A DNA stretch of 64,000 nucleotides from Caballeronia mineralivorans PML1(12) (GTDB lineage: Bacteria > Pseudomonadota > Gammaproteobacteria > Burkholderiales > Burkholderiaceae), in contig NZ_AEJF01000165.1 of the NCBI RefSeq assembly GCF_001028175.1, positions 22,334 to 86,333 on the forward strand. The letters run 5' to 3'. The position numbers and the translations under genes were made by a program. Shown in pieces: positions 34,756 through 43,139 of this stretch. The notes beneath the pieces were generated by a model, which was not told the DNA's origin, searched no databases, and worked only from the letters and a program-made list of their open reading frames with translations. Each line of letters opens with the position of its first letter. Within the stretch, counting starts at the first letter, position 1.

Positions 34756-35958
34756 TCACGCGATTTGCAACAATAGGCCTTTCAGGTATTCCCCTTCGGG
34801 AAACGCGGTCAACAGCGGGTGATCGACGCCCGCGCCGAGCCGCTTCAGGATACGTGCGTCGACTTTTGCGTCAGCCGCGGCGCCCGCCACGATCTTCTGG
34901 AACAAATCGGCGTCGATGGCACCCGAGCACGAATAGGTGAACAACAAGCCGCCCGGGCGCAGCAGCTTGAAGCCCGTCAGGTTGATGTCCTTGTAGGCAC
35001 GCGCGGCACGGTCCACGTGTTCACGGGAAGGCGCGAACTTCGGCGGATCGAGCACGATCAGGTCGAAGCGTTCACCTTCTTCATGCAAGCGGCGCAAGGT
35101 CTTGAACGCGTCGGCGTCGAGCCACTCGGCGCGTTGGGGATCGAAACCGTTCGCGGTGACGTTTTGCTGGGCGAGCGCGAGCGCGTCGCCGGAAGAATCG
35201 ATCGACACCACGCGTTTCGCGCCGCCTTTTAATGCAGCGAGCGAAAAACCGCCCGTATAGCAAAAACAGTTGAGCACGTCGCGGTCGTTGGAGTATTGAC
35301 GCACGAGCGCGCGGTTATCGCGCTGATCGACGTAGAAGCCGGTTTTATGACCCCGTTCGACGTCGATGTGATAACGCACGCCGCCTTCATTCGCGATCAG
35401 GGTGGCCGGCGGCGGATCGCCTGCCAGTACGCCCGTGAGCGGTTCGAGGCCTTCCTTCTGTCGAATCGACACGTCCGAGCGCTCATACACGTTCGGGCAA
35501 CCGGTCGCGCCGATCAGCGCCAGCACGATCGCTTCTTTCCAGTGTTCCACGCCGGTCGCCATGAACTGGCAGACCAGTTGGCCGCGCGCGCTTTCATCGT
35601 CCGCGATGTAGTAATCGACGATCAAGCCCGGCAGCCCGTCCGCCTCGCCGAAAATCAGGCGGGTGGCGCCGGTATCGCGCACCATCGTTTGCCGATGCGC
35701 GATCGCCCGCTGCACGCGCCGCTTGAAAAACGCGTGATCGACGGGTTCTGTTTCGTCGAAGCTCCAGACGCGGGCGCGAATCTGCGACACCGGGCTGTAC
35801 GACGCGCGCGCCAGAAAGCGGCCATCGTGGGCGCGAATCAGCACAGTTGCACCGGGCGCGGGTTTGCCTTCCACGTGTTCGATTGCGTTCGCATAGATCC
35901 ACGGATGGCGGCGCGCGAGCGACTTGTCTTTCGCCGGTTTCAGCGTGATGGTGTTCAT
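34756..35958 (-). CDS. rlmI: Class I SAM-dependent 23S rRNA methyltransferase, RlmI family
   Basis: 400 residues. N-terminal PUA domain (LKPAKDKSLARRHPWIYANAI), then an EEHEA-like region and a Rossmann methyltransferase with VLNCFCYTGGFSLAAL (SAM site), DLIVLDPPKFA and the catalytic Cys region LLFTYSCSGAI. RlmI makes m5C1962 in 23S rRNA. Stands alone: about 190 bases separate it from xerC on the same strand and about 200 from the GTPase. Confidence 0.9.
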   Translation of the reverse strand: MNTITLKPAKDKSLARRHPWIYANAIEHVEGKPAPGATVLIRAHDGRFLARASYSPVSQIRARVWSFDETEPVDHAFFKRRVQRAIAHRQTMVRDTGATRLIFGEADGLPGLIVDYYIADDESARGQLVCQFMATGVEHWKEAIVLALIGATGCPNVYERSDVSIRQKEGLEPLTGVLAGDPPPATLIANEGGVRYHIDVERGHKTGFYVDQRDNRALVRQYSNDRDVLNCFCYTGGFSLAALKGGAKRVVSIDSSGDALALAQQNVTANGFDPQRAEWLDADAFKTLRRLHEEGERFDLIVLDPPKFAPSREHVDRAARAYKDINLTGFKLLRPGGLLFTYSCSGAIDADLFQKIVAGAAADAKVDARILKRLGAGVDHPLLTAFPEGEYLKGLLLQIA

Positions 35959-36145
35959 TCGGGTCTTCGGTGAAAGCGCTGACTAACTACTGGAAAGTGC
36001 ATGCTTTGGAGGTTTCGGGCCGCGTTTTTATGAGCGCTGAGCTAGCTTGGCCGCGACGCCGGTTTCACGGCGCGTTGGCTGCGGCTTTTAATACGGCGAT
36101 GCGCCCGCGAAAATGCGGCATCGGGTTGCTTGCAGCCATGACCGT

Positions 36146-37066
36146 TTAGTCGCGTTTTTTGGCGCGTGGATGCGCCTGATCGTAGACGCGAGCAAGATGC
36201 TGGAAATCCAGCGACGTATAAACCTGCGTGGCCGTGATACTGGCGTGGCCGAGCAGTTCCTGCACGGCTCGAAGGTCGCCACTGGATTGCAGCACATGCG
36301 TGGCGAATGAATGGCGCAAGACGTGCGGATGCACATTCGACGGCACGCCGGCCAGCAACGCCATGCGTTTCACGCGTTCACGCACCACATTCGGTGACAT
36401 CCGGTTGCCGCGCACCGACAGAAACAGCGCGTGCGGATCGTTTTTCACGAACTGCCCGCGCACCTCGATCCACGCGCGCAACGCGGTAATGGCTTTACTG
36501 CCCACGGGCACAGAGCGCCGCCGATTTCCCTTGCCGAGCACATTGACTTCGGTGCTGGCGAGATCGAGCCAGCCGGCCGACGCATAACCTTCGGATTGCA
36601 CGAAATGCACGTCCAGCCCGACCAGTTCGGCGAGCCGCAAGCCCGACGAATAAAACAGTTCGAGTATGGCGTGGTCACGAAGCGCTTCGGGCGTGCCGGC
36701 CTGGGGCGCTTCCATCAGCGCGTTGGCGTCGTCCACGGAAAGCGCCTTGGGGAGGGACTTCGCGCGTTTGGGCGCACGCACGGTCGCGACCGGATTGGCC
36801 TGCATCTCAACGTGTTCCGCGTGCCATCGATAAAACGCCCGCCAAGCCGATAACCGATGTGCAATGGAACGCGCCGACAACCCGCCGCCGTGAGCGCGTG
36901 CCACGGCGCCGCGCATGTCGGCGGCAGTCAGCGATTCCAGCGCGCGGCCGTTGGCCAGCTTCTTCAACTCGTCGAGTTCATGCGTATAGCCGCGCAGCGT
37001 GTGTTCCGATAGGCGCCGCTCGTGCTCGAGCATCGACAGATAGGCGGGTATCGGATCGTCGGTCAT
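36146..37066 (-). CDS. xerC: Tyrosine recombinase XerC
   Basis: 306 residues from the ATG at 37066, one base after the DUF484 stop; the frame is open to 37276 but that part shadows DUF484. Core-binding SAM-like domain, then the catalytic domain with Arg in SSGLRLAELVGL, HPHVLRHSFATH (His-x-x-Arg), LGHASITATQVYTSLDF (His and the nucleophilic Tyr). XerC works with XerD at dif to resolve chromosome dimers. The gene order dapF-DUF484-xerC is the classical chromosomal arrangement, so this is not a mobile integrase. Confidence 0.96.
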   Translation of the reverse strand: MTDDPIPAYLSMLEHERRLSEHTLRGYTHELDELKKLANGRALESLTAADMRGAVARAHGGGLSARSIAHRLSAWRAFYRWHAEHVEMQANPVATVRAPKRAKSLPKALSVDDANALMEAPQAGTPEALRDHAILELFYSSGLRLAELVGLDVHFVQSEGYASAGWLDLASTEVNVLGKGNRRRSVPVGSKAITALRAWIEVRGQFVKNDPHALFLSVRGNRMSPNVVRERVKRMALLAGVPSNVHPHVLRHSFATHVLQSSGDLRAVQELLGHASITATQVYTSLDFQHLARVYDQAHPRAKKRD

Positions 37067-37067
37067 G

Positions 37068-37802
37068 TCAGTGGGGCAACAAGCGGCTGAGCGCGGCGCT
37101 GGCAAGCGTGGCGATCTGCGTGAGGAAATCGGTCGCCATGCCTTCGTGGAACCGGCGTGGATCGGGTGACCCCATGACCAGCAAGCCGAACGCGGGCGCT
37201 TCGGGACCCGCCGCCGGATCGCGCAGCGCGAGCAGCGCGATGGATTCGGTGGTGTTCGCGGTATCGACGACACCATCCGTTGTAGCCGATGCCACCGACA
37301 CTGAACTCGCCGATGTCAGCCACTGAGCCGCCTCGAAGCCGGTATTCTGCCCGCAATACGGCGTGGTCAGGCTGGTCGTGAAGGAGCGCACTTCCTCGCT
37401 CGTGGTCCGCGCGAACTCGGCTTGCGCGTAAGGCTCCGCGACATCCCACACCCGCAACGCAGCTTGCGGTACCTCAAAGATTTCACACAGACCAGCGGGA
37501 ATCGTCTTCGGCAGGGCGTGCGGATCGCGCTCGGACATCACGCGAATTGTCCATCGATGAAACTTTGCGGCAATGCTGTCGTTCTCATGCCCATAGCGCA
37601 GCAATTCGGCCAGCCTGCGTTCGATCTGCTTGTTTTTGTCGCGCAGCATTTGCATCTGCCGTTCTTGCAGTGACACCGCCGACTTGCCATGCGGATTGGA
37701 CAGCCGGATGGCGCCCAGCAATTCGGCGTGCTCGGCAAAGAAATCCGGGTTGGCGATCAGGTATTCGGCGACTTCACGTTCGTTCATGGTATCGGGCAGC
37801 AT
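37068..37802 (-). CDS. DUF484 family protein (GAF-like)
   Basis: 244 residues. N-terminal MNEREVAEYLIANPDFFAEHAELL, then a coiled coil (LQERQMQMLRDKNKQIERRLAELL) and a GAF-like C-terminal domain ending FGLLVMGSPDPRRFHEGMATDFLTQIA. Family function is unknown; it is nearly always found between dapF and xerC, as here, with 14 bases to dapF and one base to xerC. A Met six codons in (37787) could also be the start. Confidence 0.9.
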   Translation of the reverse strand: MLPDTMNEREVAEYLIANPDFFAEHAELLGAIRLSNPHGKSAVSLQERQMQMLRDKNKQIERRLAELLRYGHENDSIAAKFHRWTIRVMSERDPHALPKTIPAGLCEIFEVPQAALRVWDVAEPYAQAEFARTTSEEVRSFTTSLTTPYCGQNTGFEAAQWLTSASSVSVASATTDGVVDTANTTESIALLALRDPAAGPEAPAFGLLVMGSPDPRRFHEGMATDFLTQIATLASAALSRLLPH

Positions 37803-37816
37803 CGGGTTCCTGACAG

Positions 37817-38701
37817 TCAGTCGGCGTTGGCGAGTGTGGGATCAAGCTCGATCTCGCCTTCGAATACGGTGGTGGCGGGGCCAGCCATATAGAGCGGGGC
37901 CGCGGGGTCATGCGCGCCATCCCACGCAATGGTCAGCACGCCGCCATGAGCCTGAACCTGCACTGGCGAGTCGAGCAGGCCACGCCGGATGCCCGCCGCG
38001 ACCGCGGCGCACGCACCCGTGCCGCATGCAAGCGTTTCGCCCGCGCCACGTTCGAAGACGCGCAGCTTTACCGCGCCACGGTTCACGATCTGCATGAAAC
38101 CCGCGTTCACCCGCTTCGGAAAGCGCGCGTGATGTTCGATCACCGGCCCTTCAGTGAGCACCGGCGCATTTTCCACGTCGGCCACTATCTGAACGGCGTG
38201 CGGATTGCCCATTGATACCGCCGACACCCAGCGTGTTTCACCCTGCATGTCGAGCGGCCAGAGCGTGTCGGCGCCTTCGGTGCGGCCTTGCAGCCCTTCG
38301 GAATTGAACGGTACCAGGGCGGGTTCGAACTCCGGACGGCCCATGTCGACCACTACGTCGCCATTCTCCTGCATGCTCAGCACGATCACGCCTTGCTGCA
38401 CCTGTACCCGAACGCTCATCTTGCTGGTGAGGCCCCGGTCGCGCACGAACTTCACGAAGCAGCGCGCACCGTTGCCGCAGTGTTCCACTTCGCCTCCGTC
38501 GCAATTGAAGATGCGATATTTGAAATCAACGCCTTCGATATCCGGTTTTTCGACCAGCAGCAACTGATCCGCGCCCACGCCGAAGTGTCGGTCCGCGAGT
38601 GCGCGCACTTGGGCTCCATTCAGCGAGAGCGGTTTGGAGTAGCCGTCGAGCACGACAAAGTCGTTGCCCGCGCCGTGCATTTTGGTGAATTCGAGTTTCA
38701 T
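37817..38701 (-). CDS. dapF: Diaminopimelate epimerase DapF
   Basis: 294 residues from the ATG at 38701 (MKLEFTKMHGAGNDFVVLDG); upstream in-frame codons to 38734 are unsupported. Both catalytic cysteines are present, in DGGEVEHCGNGARCF and ETLACGTGACAAV. Converts LL- to meso-diaminopimelate for lysine and peptidoglycan. First gene of the dapF-DUF484-xerC unit. Confidence 0.97.
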   Translation of the reverse strand: MKLEFTKMHGAGNDFVVLDGYSKPLSLNGAQVRALADRHFGVGADQLLLVEKPDIEGVDFKYRIFNCDGGEVEHCGNGARCFVKFVRDRGLTSKMSVRVQVQQGVIVLSMQENGDVVVDMGRPEFEPALVPFNSEGLQGRTEGADTLWPLDMQGETRWVSAVSMGNPHAVQIVADVENAPVLTEGPVIEHHARFPKRVNAGFMQIVNRGAVKLRVFERGAGETLACGTGACAAVAAGIRRGLLDSPVQVQAHGGVLTIAWDGAHDPAAPLYMAGPATTVFEGEIELDPTLANAD

Positions 38702-38798
38702 GGCGCTATTGTAAGTGACACGCAGCGACGGCATGCACTAGACCGAATGGAGCATGAGCCCGGTTTTGTGCAGCCATCGCCCGTTGTTTCCCGGATAC

Positions 38799-39683
38799 TC
38801 AATAAAAGCTCGGTTCGCCCGGTGGCCGCGTCTTGAAGCGCTTGTGCACCCAGTAATACTGTTCCGGCATGAGGCGAACCTGCTCTTCGAGGAACGCGTT
38901 CATGCGGCGGGCGTCGGCTGCATCGTCACCGGTCGGATAGTTGTTCCAGGGCTTGAACACCTTCAGCCGGTAACCTTTGTAGTTCGGCAGCACTTCGCCC
39001 ACGAACGGCATGATTTGCGCGTGCCCGGTTTTCGCCAGACGGCCGACAGCTGTCAGCGTGCACGCTTCCACGCCGAAGAACGGCACGAAGGTGGAGTTGC
39101 GCATGCCGTAGTCCATGTCTGCGCCGAGCATGACCGGCTTGCGGTCGCGCAGCCAGCGCAGCACAATGCGCGCGCTGTCCGCGCGGCTCGCCATTTCGGC
39201 GTCGAAACGGCCGCGCTGCTTCTTCGCTATGTCGTCAAGCGTCTTGTTCGACATCGGTTGATAGAGCGACCCGCAGGGTCGGTGCAGCGAGTAGTTGATC
39301 CACACCGAAGCGGCCTCGATCGCGACGAAGTGAAAGCCGAGCAGCAACGTGGGCGGCATGTCGGGATCGAGGAGATCGACTTCGCTGTCCACCTGGATCA
39401 GCTTTTCGAGCTTCTTCGCCGAGCCGAACCATTGCACGCTGCGCTCCACGTAACTGCGGATCGCGTGGCGGAAATGCTTCTGTGCGACTTCCTTGCGGCG
39501 CTGGGGCGTCCACTCGGGGAAACACAGGCTGAGATTGATATGCACGATTCGTTTGCGATGGCTCGGGACTTGATAAAGCAGCCAGCCGAGGCCGTCGCCG
39601 AAACGTGCCGTGATGCCGTAGGGAATGAGGGCGAGCAGCTTAAGGAAACCCACCGCGAGCGCGACACCTATGCGACCTAACAT
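38799..39683 (-). CDS. Lipid A biosynthesis acyltransferase (LpxL/HtrB family)
   Basis: 294 residues. One N-terminal membrane segment (LAVGFLKLLALIPYGI), the acyltransferase HX4E motif in LGFHFVAIEA, then MSNKTLDDIAKKQRGRF and the DMDYG substrate loop. Adds a secondary acyl chain to lipid A at the inner membrane. Whether it is the lauroyl (LpxL) or myristoyl (LpxM) type cannot be read by eye. It diverges from metK across 283 bases. Confidence 0.9.
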   Translation of the reverse strand: MLGRIGVALAVGFLKLLALIPYGITARFGDGLGWLLYQVPSHRKRIVHINLSLCFPEWTPQRRKEVAQKHFRHAIRSYVERSVQWFGSAKKLEKLIQVDSEVDLLDPDMPPTLLLGFHFVAIEAASVWINYSLHRPCGSLYQPMSNKTLDDIAKKQRGRFDAEMASRADSARIVLRWLRDRKPVMLGADMDYGMRNSTFVPFFGVEACTLTAVGRLAKTGHAQIMPFVGEVLPNYKGYRLKVFKPWNNYPTGDDAADARRMNAFLEEQVRLMPEQYYWVHKRFKTRPPGEPSFY

Positions 39684-39780
39684 GAGGCGCTCCGGAAGGC
39701 GGGGTTTCGATTGTGCCGGGGAGCGCTCCCGGCATGACGTGGGTGAGGGTATTTCTTGATTGGCGGCAAACGTTCAGCTC

Positions 39781-39808
39781 TGTGACAAAAGTGAGAAGCC
39801 GCTATAAT
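39781..39808 (+). promoter_or_regulatory. Sigma-70 promoter of metK
   Basis: TGTGAC (39781-39786), 16 bases, consensus TATAAT (39803-39808). Transcription would start near 39815, giving a leader of about 150 bases before the metK start. Confidence 0.6.
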
Positions 39809-39813
39809 AAAAC

Positions 39814-39967
39814 CTTCGCCGAGTTAATGGACAACTTGCGGGGCGAAGCTGGATGGCGCTTAACGGCGCTTTCCGGACCATGTTTTCCGCTAAAGCGTCG
39901 CCGCTTCAGACTCCAGACGAAGTCGGCTACGTGAGCAACTTACCCGTACTTAATGGAGTCTGAAGCG
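39814..39967 (+). promoter_or_regulatory. Structured metK leader with ribosome-binding-site sequestering hairpin
   Basis: Three hairpins can be drawn. P1: CTTCGCC (39814-39820) with GGCGAAG (39842-39848). P2: CTGGA..GCGC with GCGC..TCCGG (39849-39875). Terminal stem: CGCTTCAGACTCCA (39902-39915) with TGGAGTCTGAAGCG (39954-39967), a perfect 14-bp pairing around a 38-base loop that holds TACG/CGTA. The right arm contains the GGAG ribosome site (39955-39958) and the first base of the GTG start, so the folded form should block translation. It matches no SAM riboswitch class I know. Confidence 0.6.
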
Positions 39968-41154
39968 TGTCAAACGATTATTTCTTTACCTCTGAATCCG
40001 TCTCCGAAGGCCACCCGGACAAGGTCGCCGATCAAATCTCCGACGCCATCCTCGACGCCATCCTGGCGCAGGACAAGTATTCGCGTGTCGCGGCCGAAAC
40101 GCTCTGCAATACGGGTCTTGTCGTATTGGCGGGCGAAATCACCACGCAGGCCAACGTCGACTACATTCAAGTCGCGCGTGACACCATCAAGCGCATCGGT
40201 TACGACAACACGGAATACGGCATCGACTATCGCGGTTGTGCGGTGCTCGTCGCGTATGACAAGCAGTCGCGGGACATCGCACAGGGCGTAGACGCCGCTC
40301 ACGACGACAACCTCGATCAGGGCGCCGGCGACCAGGGCCTGATGTTCGGCTACGCATGCGACGAAACGCCCGAGTTGATGCCGCTGCCCATTCATTTGGC
40401 ACACCGGCTGGTCGAGCGTCAGGCGAATCTGCGCCGTGACGGCCGCCTGAACTGGCTGCGTCCGGACGCGAAGTCGCAAGTGACCGTGCGTTATGTCGAT
40501 GGCAAGGCGCATAGCATCGATACCGTCGTGCTTTCCACGCAACATGCACCCGACATCGAATTGAAAGCGCTGCGTGAAGCGGTGATCGAAGAGATCATCA
40601 AGCCGGTACTCCCGGCCGAGCTGATCAAGGGTGACATCAAGTTCCTGGTGAACCCGACCGGGCGTTTCGTGATCGGCGGTCCGCAAGGCGATTGCGGATT
40701 GACGGGCCGCAAGATCATCGTCGATACATACGGCGGTGCTGCGCCTCACGGCGGCGGCGCGTTTTCCGGCAAGGACCCGTCGAAGGTCGATCGTTCTGCA
40801 GCTTATGCAGGGCGTTATGTCGCGAAGAACATCGTCGCGGCAGGACTGGCTTCGCGTTGCCTGATCCAGGTGTCGTACGCAATCGGCGTGGCGCGTCCGA
40901 CTTCGGTAATGGTCAACACGTTCGGCACGGGCCGCGTGTCGGATGCGAGGATCACGGAACTCGTGCTCGAGCATTTCGATCTGCGTCCGAAGGGCATCAT
41001 CCAGATGCTGGACTTGCTGCGTCCGATCTATGAGAAGTCGGCGGCGTATGGCCACTTTGGCCGTGAAGAGCCGGAATTCTCGTGGGAAGCCACGGACAAG
41101 GCGCTGTTGCTGGCCGAAGCCGCTGGTACGGAGCCGGTTGTCGAAACGGCCTGA
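39967..41154 (+). CDS. metK: S-adenosylmethionine synthetase MetK
   Basis: 395 residues from the GTG at 39967, with GGAG nine bases upstream. Motifs: FTSESVSEGHPDKVADQISD, GAGDQGLMFGYACDE, the P-loop-like GGGAFSGKDPSKVDRSAAY and DGRLNWLRPDAKSQVTV. Makes SAM from methionine and ATP in the cytoplasm. The ribosome site is inside the long stem described for the leader, suggesting translational control. Followed by a strong terminator. Confidence 0.98.
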   Translation: MSNDYFFTSESVSEGHPDKVADQISDAILDAILAQDKYSRVAAETLCNTGLVVLAGEITTQANVDYIQVARDTIKRIGYDNTEYGIDYRGCAVLVAYDKQSRDIAQGVDAAHDDNLDQGAGDQGLMFGYACDETPELMPLPIHLAHRLVERQANLRRDGRLNWLRPDAKSQVTVRYVDGKAHSIDTVVLSTQHAPDIELKALREAVIEEIIKPVLPAELIKGDIKFLVNPTGRFVIGGPQGDCGLTGRKIIVDTYGGAAPHGGGAFSGKDPSKVDRSAAYAGRYVAKNIVAAGLASRCLIQVSYAIGVARPTSVMVNTFGTGRVSDARITELVLEHFDLRPKGIIQMLDLLRPIYEKSAAYGHFGREEPEFSWEATDKALLLAEAAGTEPVVETA

Positions 41155-41174
41155 GTTGCAGGTTTGAGTTCGTA

Positions 41175-41216
41175 AAAAAGCCCGCCGAGCGTTGCGCTCG
41201 GCGGGCTTTTTGATTT
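41175..41216 (+). terminator. Rho-independent terminator of metK
   Basis: Perfect stem of 17 bp counting the A/T end (41175-41191 with 41195-41211; core GCCCGCCGAGCG), 3-base loop, T tract. Lies 20 bases after the metK stop. Confidence 0.92.
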
Positions 41217-42114
41217 TTACGGCAGCGCTGCGGTGACGCGCTCCGACGCAGCGGCAGATCGACCGCGTGCCACCGGGCTCAGCCGCCGCGCGAAACGCGC
41301 GGCCTCATCCGACGCTTACAGCGGCAAAACCGCACACGGATGAACGAAGCAGCCCCCGGACTTCTGACTTTGCGCCGTCAGAATAATCAACGGGCCGCAA
41401 ATGCGAACCAGCCGTCGCTGGTAGAAAGCCTGCGCGGGCGACGGCTTGACGTATTAATGACGCCCGGCGCCGATTTCAATTTAGCCACTGGCGCGCGTAA
41501 TTGCGCCGGTTTTCGCAATAACGCTTTAAATGCGGCCTGTCGCGATGCAGCCCTTAATCGCAGATTTGAAAAAAATCCGTGAAACCAAGAGCGAATACCA
41601 TCGACGGGGTGGGTATTCCTGAATTGCCCTGCAAGTAATTGAGTGCGCGCGGAATGATGGCGCAACGCGCGAACGACACTGCGTCCGGCAGGACGCGCCG
41701 CACGAACGGCGGCACGGGTAAGACGATTAGCGAAACGGATATTCATGGATCTCACAGGCTCGGGTTCGCAATGACTGCAACCCGACATTAGTCGGATCAA
41801 AAAAAGCGTTCAACAGTTGGATCAATTCAACGCATTAAAAGTTGCGAAGTTGAAGCGCGCACTTATTTAATAGATTTTCATCGAAAGCGATTTTTCGATG
41901 TGCTCTCTCAATGCACGGCAGGTTATAGAAGAAATGTTACTGCCGGAAGTCGGCGTTTTCCCGCACGGGTGTTCGACGGCCCAAAGACCGCGGGACGGAC
42001 CGCCGCAGCGCCGGGGCGATTTACAATCGATGTATTCGCCCTAATTAGCCGGCTTCCTTACAGGATGGTTGCCTGACGAAGCCAGCCGGCCAAATGCTTT
42101 CCCTGTGAGTCGAT
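41217..42114. other. 898-base region with no certain gene between metK and the phytanoyl dioxygenase gene
   Basis: Lower GC than its neighbours between about 41780 and 41930. Contains an 8-bp inverted repeat CATCGAAA/TTTCGATG (41879-41900), a candidate -10 TACAAT at 42022-42027 and a leader inverted repeat GGCTTC/GAAGCC (about 42050-42087) before the next gene. No RNA gene or mobile element recognised. Confidence 0.4.
41387..41746 (-). CDS. Possible small Arg-rich hypothetical protein
   Basis: 119 codons from the ATG at 41746 (MNIRFANRLTRAAVRAARPAG) preceded by GAGA. The product would be very basic. A plus-strand frame (41340-41582) overlaps it; neither has a recognisable domain. Codon use is less GC-biased at third positions than in sure genes nearby, so this may be non-coding. 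Confidence 0.22.
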   Translation of the reverse strand: MNIRFANRLTRAAVRAARPAGRSVVRALRHHSARTQLLAGQFRNTHPVDGIRSWFHGFFSNLRLRAASRQAAFKALLRKPAQLRAPVAKLKSAPGVINTSSRRPRRLSTSDGWFAFAAR

Positions 42115-42879
42115 ATGCCGAATCAATCGAAGTTGGAACAAGTCCGCGCATTGCGTGAGAACGGCTACGTGGTGGTGCCGGGTCTAGTCACACCAGAGCG
42201 CTGCGAAGCCATGCGCCGCGTGGCGCAACAGCAATTGGCAGAAGCCGCCGCGCCCGTGGAGTTCGAGGCCGATCTGCAATATCCCGGCGCGCCGAATTCG
42301 AAAGACGCGCCCGGCGGCCACACGGTGCGACGGCTGCTCGACGCATACAAGCGCGATCCGCGATTCGCCGAGTGGGCCACGTCGCCCGATGTGCGCGGCT
42401 GGATGGAGGTTTATTTCGGCGAAACGCCGACGCTTTCGCGGGCGCATCACAATTGCGTGATGACCAAACATCCGGCCTACGGCAGTCTGACCGGCTGGCA
42501 TCGCGATGTACGTTATTGGAACTTCGAGCGCGACGATCTGGTGTCGGCGTGGGTCGCGCTGGGCAACGAGACGGTCGAAAATGGCGCGTTGTGGTTCGTT
42601 CCGATGTCGCACAAGTTGCCGTTCACGTCCGAACGTTTCGATAAAGCCAAGTTCTTTCGCTCTGACCTGCCTGAAAACGAGGTGCTGATTCGCAGCGCGG
42701 TATCGCCGAAATTGAATGCCGGCGATGTCGTTTTCTTCCACTGCAATACGCTGCACTCCGCCGGCAAGAATCTCACCGATCAGGTGAAATTCTCGCTGGT
42801 CTACACCTATCGCGGCGCCAGCAACTTGCCGTTACCGGGTACGCGCTCGGCATCGATGGAGGACGTGGCGCTTGTCTAA
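42115..42879 (+). CDS. Phytanoyl-CoA dioxygenase family protein (Fe(II)/2-oxoglutarate oxygenase)
   Basis: 254 residues. N-terminal LRENGYVVVPGLVTPERCEAMR, the iron ligands HxD in TGWHRDVRYW and the distal His in FFHCNTLHSAGKN, with Arg/Ser for 2-oxoglutarate further on (SLVYTYRG). These mark the PhyH family. Substrate is unknown; bacterial members hydroxylate small molecules from ectoine to secondary metabolites. It stands alone. The stop lies in a 13-bp tandem duplication. Confidence 0.9.
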   Translation: MPNQSKLEQVRALRENGYVVVPGLVTPERCEAMRRVAQQQLAEAAAPVEFEADLQYPGAPNSKDAPGGHTVRRLLDAYKRDPRFAEWATSPDVRGWMEVYFGETPTLSRAHHNCVMTKHPAYGSLTGWHRDVRYWNFERDDLVSAWVALGNETVENGALWFVPMSHKLPFTSERFDKAKFFRSDLPENEVLIRSAVSPKLNAGDVVFFHCNTLHSAGKNLTDQVKFSLVYTYRGASNLPLPGTRSASMEDVALV

Positions 42880-42901
42880 AGCAGGGGCCTAAAGCAGGCG
42901 C
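42876..42901 (+). repeat. 13-bp tandem duplication spanning the phyH-like stop codon
   Basis: CTAAAGCAGGGGC (42876-42888) is followed at once by CTAAAGCAGGCGC (42889-42901), 12 of 13 bases identical. The first copy contains the TAA stop at 42877-42879. Confidence 0.85.
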
Positions 42902-42902
42902 G

Positions 42903-43106
42903 TTAGCGCTTGCCCGGAATCGCCAGGCCAATCAGCCCGGCCAACATCGCGACCGCGCCGCCGGCGATCAGCCAGATCGTCTTGTTCGTCGGCGCGCCGG
43001 TGAAGAAACGCGAGACGTCGTTGCTCAGTGAATGGAACGACTGACCGCCGAAATACAGCAGCACGACGCCGCCCACGATCAGTGCAATGGAAATCGCCTT
43101 GGTCAT
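42903..43106 (-). CDS. DUF3185 family small membrane protein
   Basis: 67 residues with two transmembrane helices (AISIALIVGGVVLLYFGGQS and IWLIAGGAVAMLAGLIGL) and the linker SLSNDVSRFFTGAPTNKT, the DUF3185 pattern. Function unknown. It follows the MscS-like gene by about 33 bases on the same strand, so the two may share a transcript and an envelope-stress role; that is inference. Confidence 0.85.
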   Translation of the reverse strand: MTKAISIALIVGGVVLLYFGGQSFHSLSNDVSRFFTGAPTNKTIWLIAGGAVAMLAGLIGLAIPGKR

Positions 43107-43139
43107 AAAAATCTCGTCAATGTGCGGACGGCAAGCTTA

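Noticed and set aside
36146..37066. Tyrosine recombinase as sign of a mobile element
   Set aside because: It is XerC in the standard dapF-DUF484-xerC arrangement, with no att-like repeats or cargo genes around it.
41340..41582. 80-codon plus-strand frame after metK
   Set aside because: No domain or ribosome site and overlapped by an equally weak minus-strand frame; the region is listed as a gap instead.
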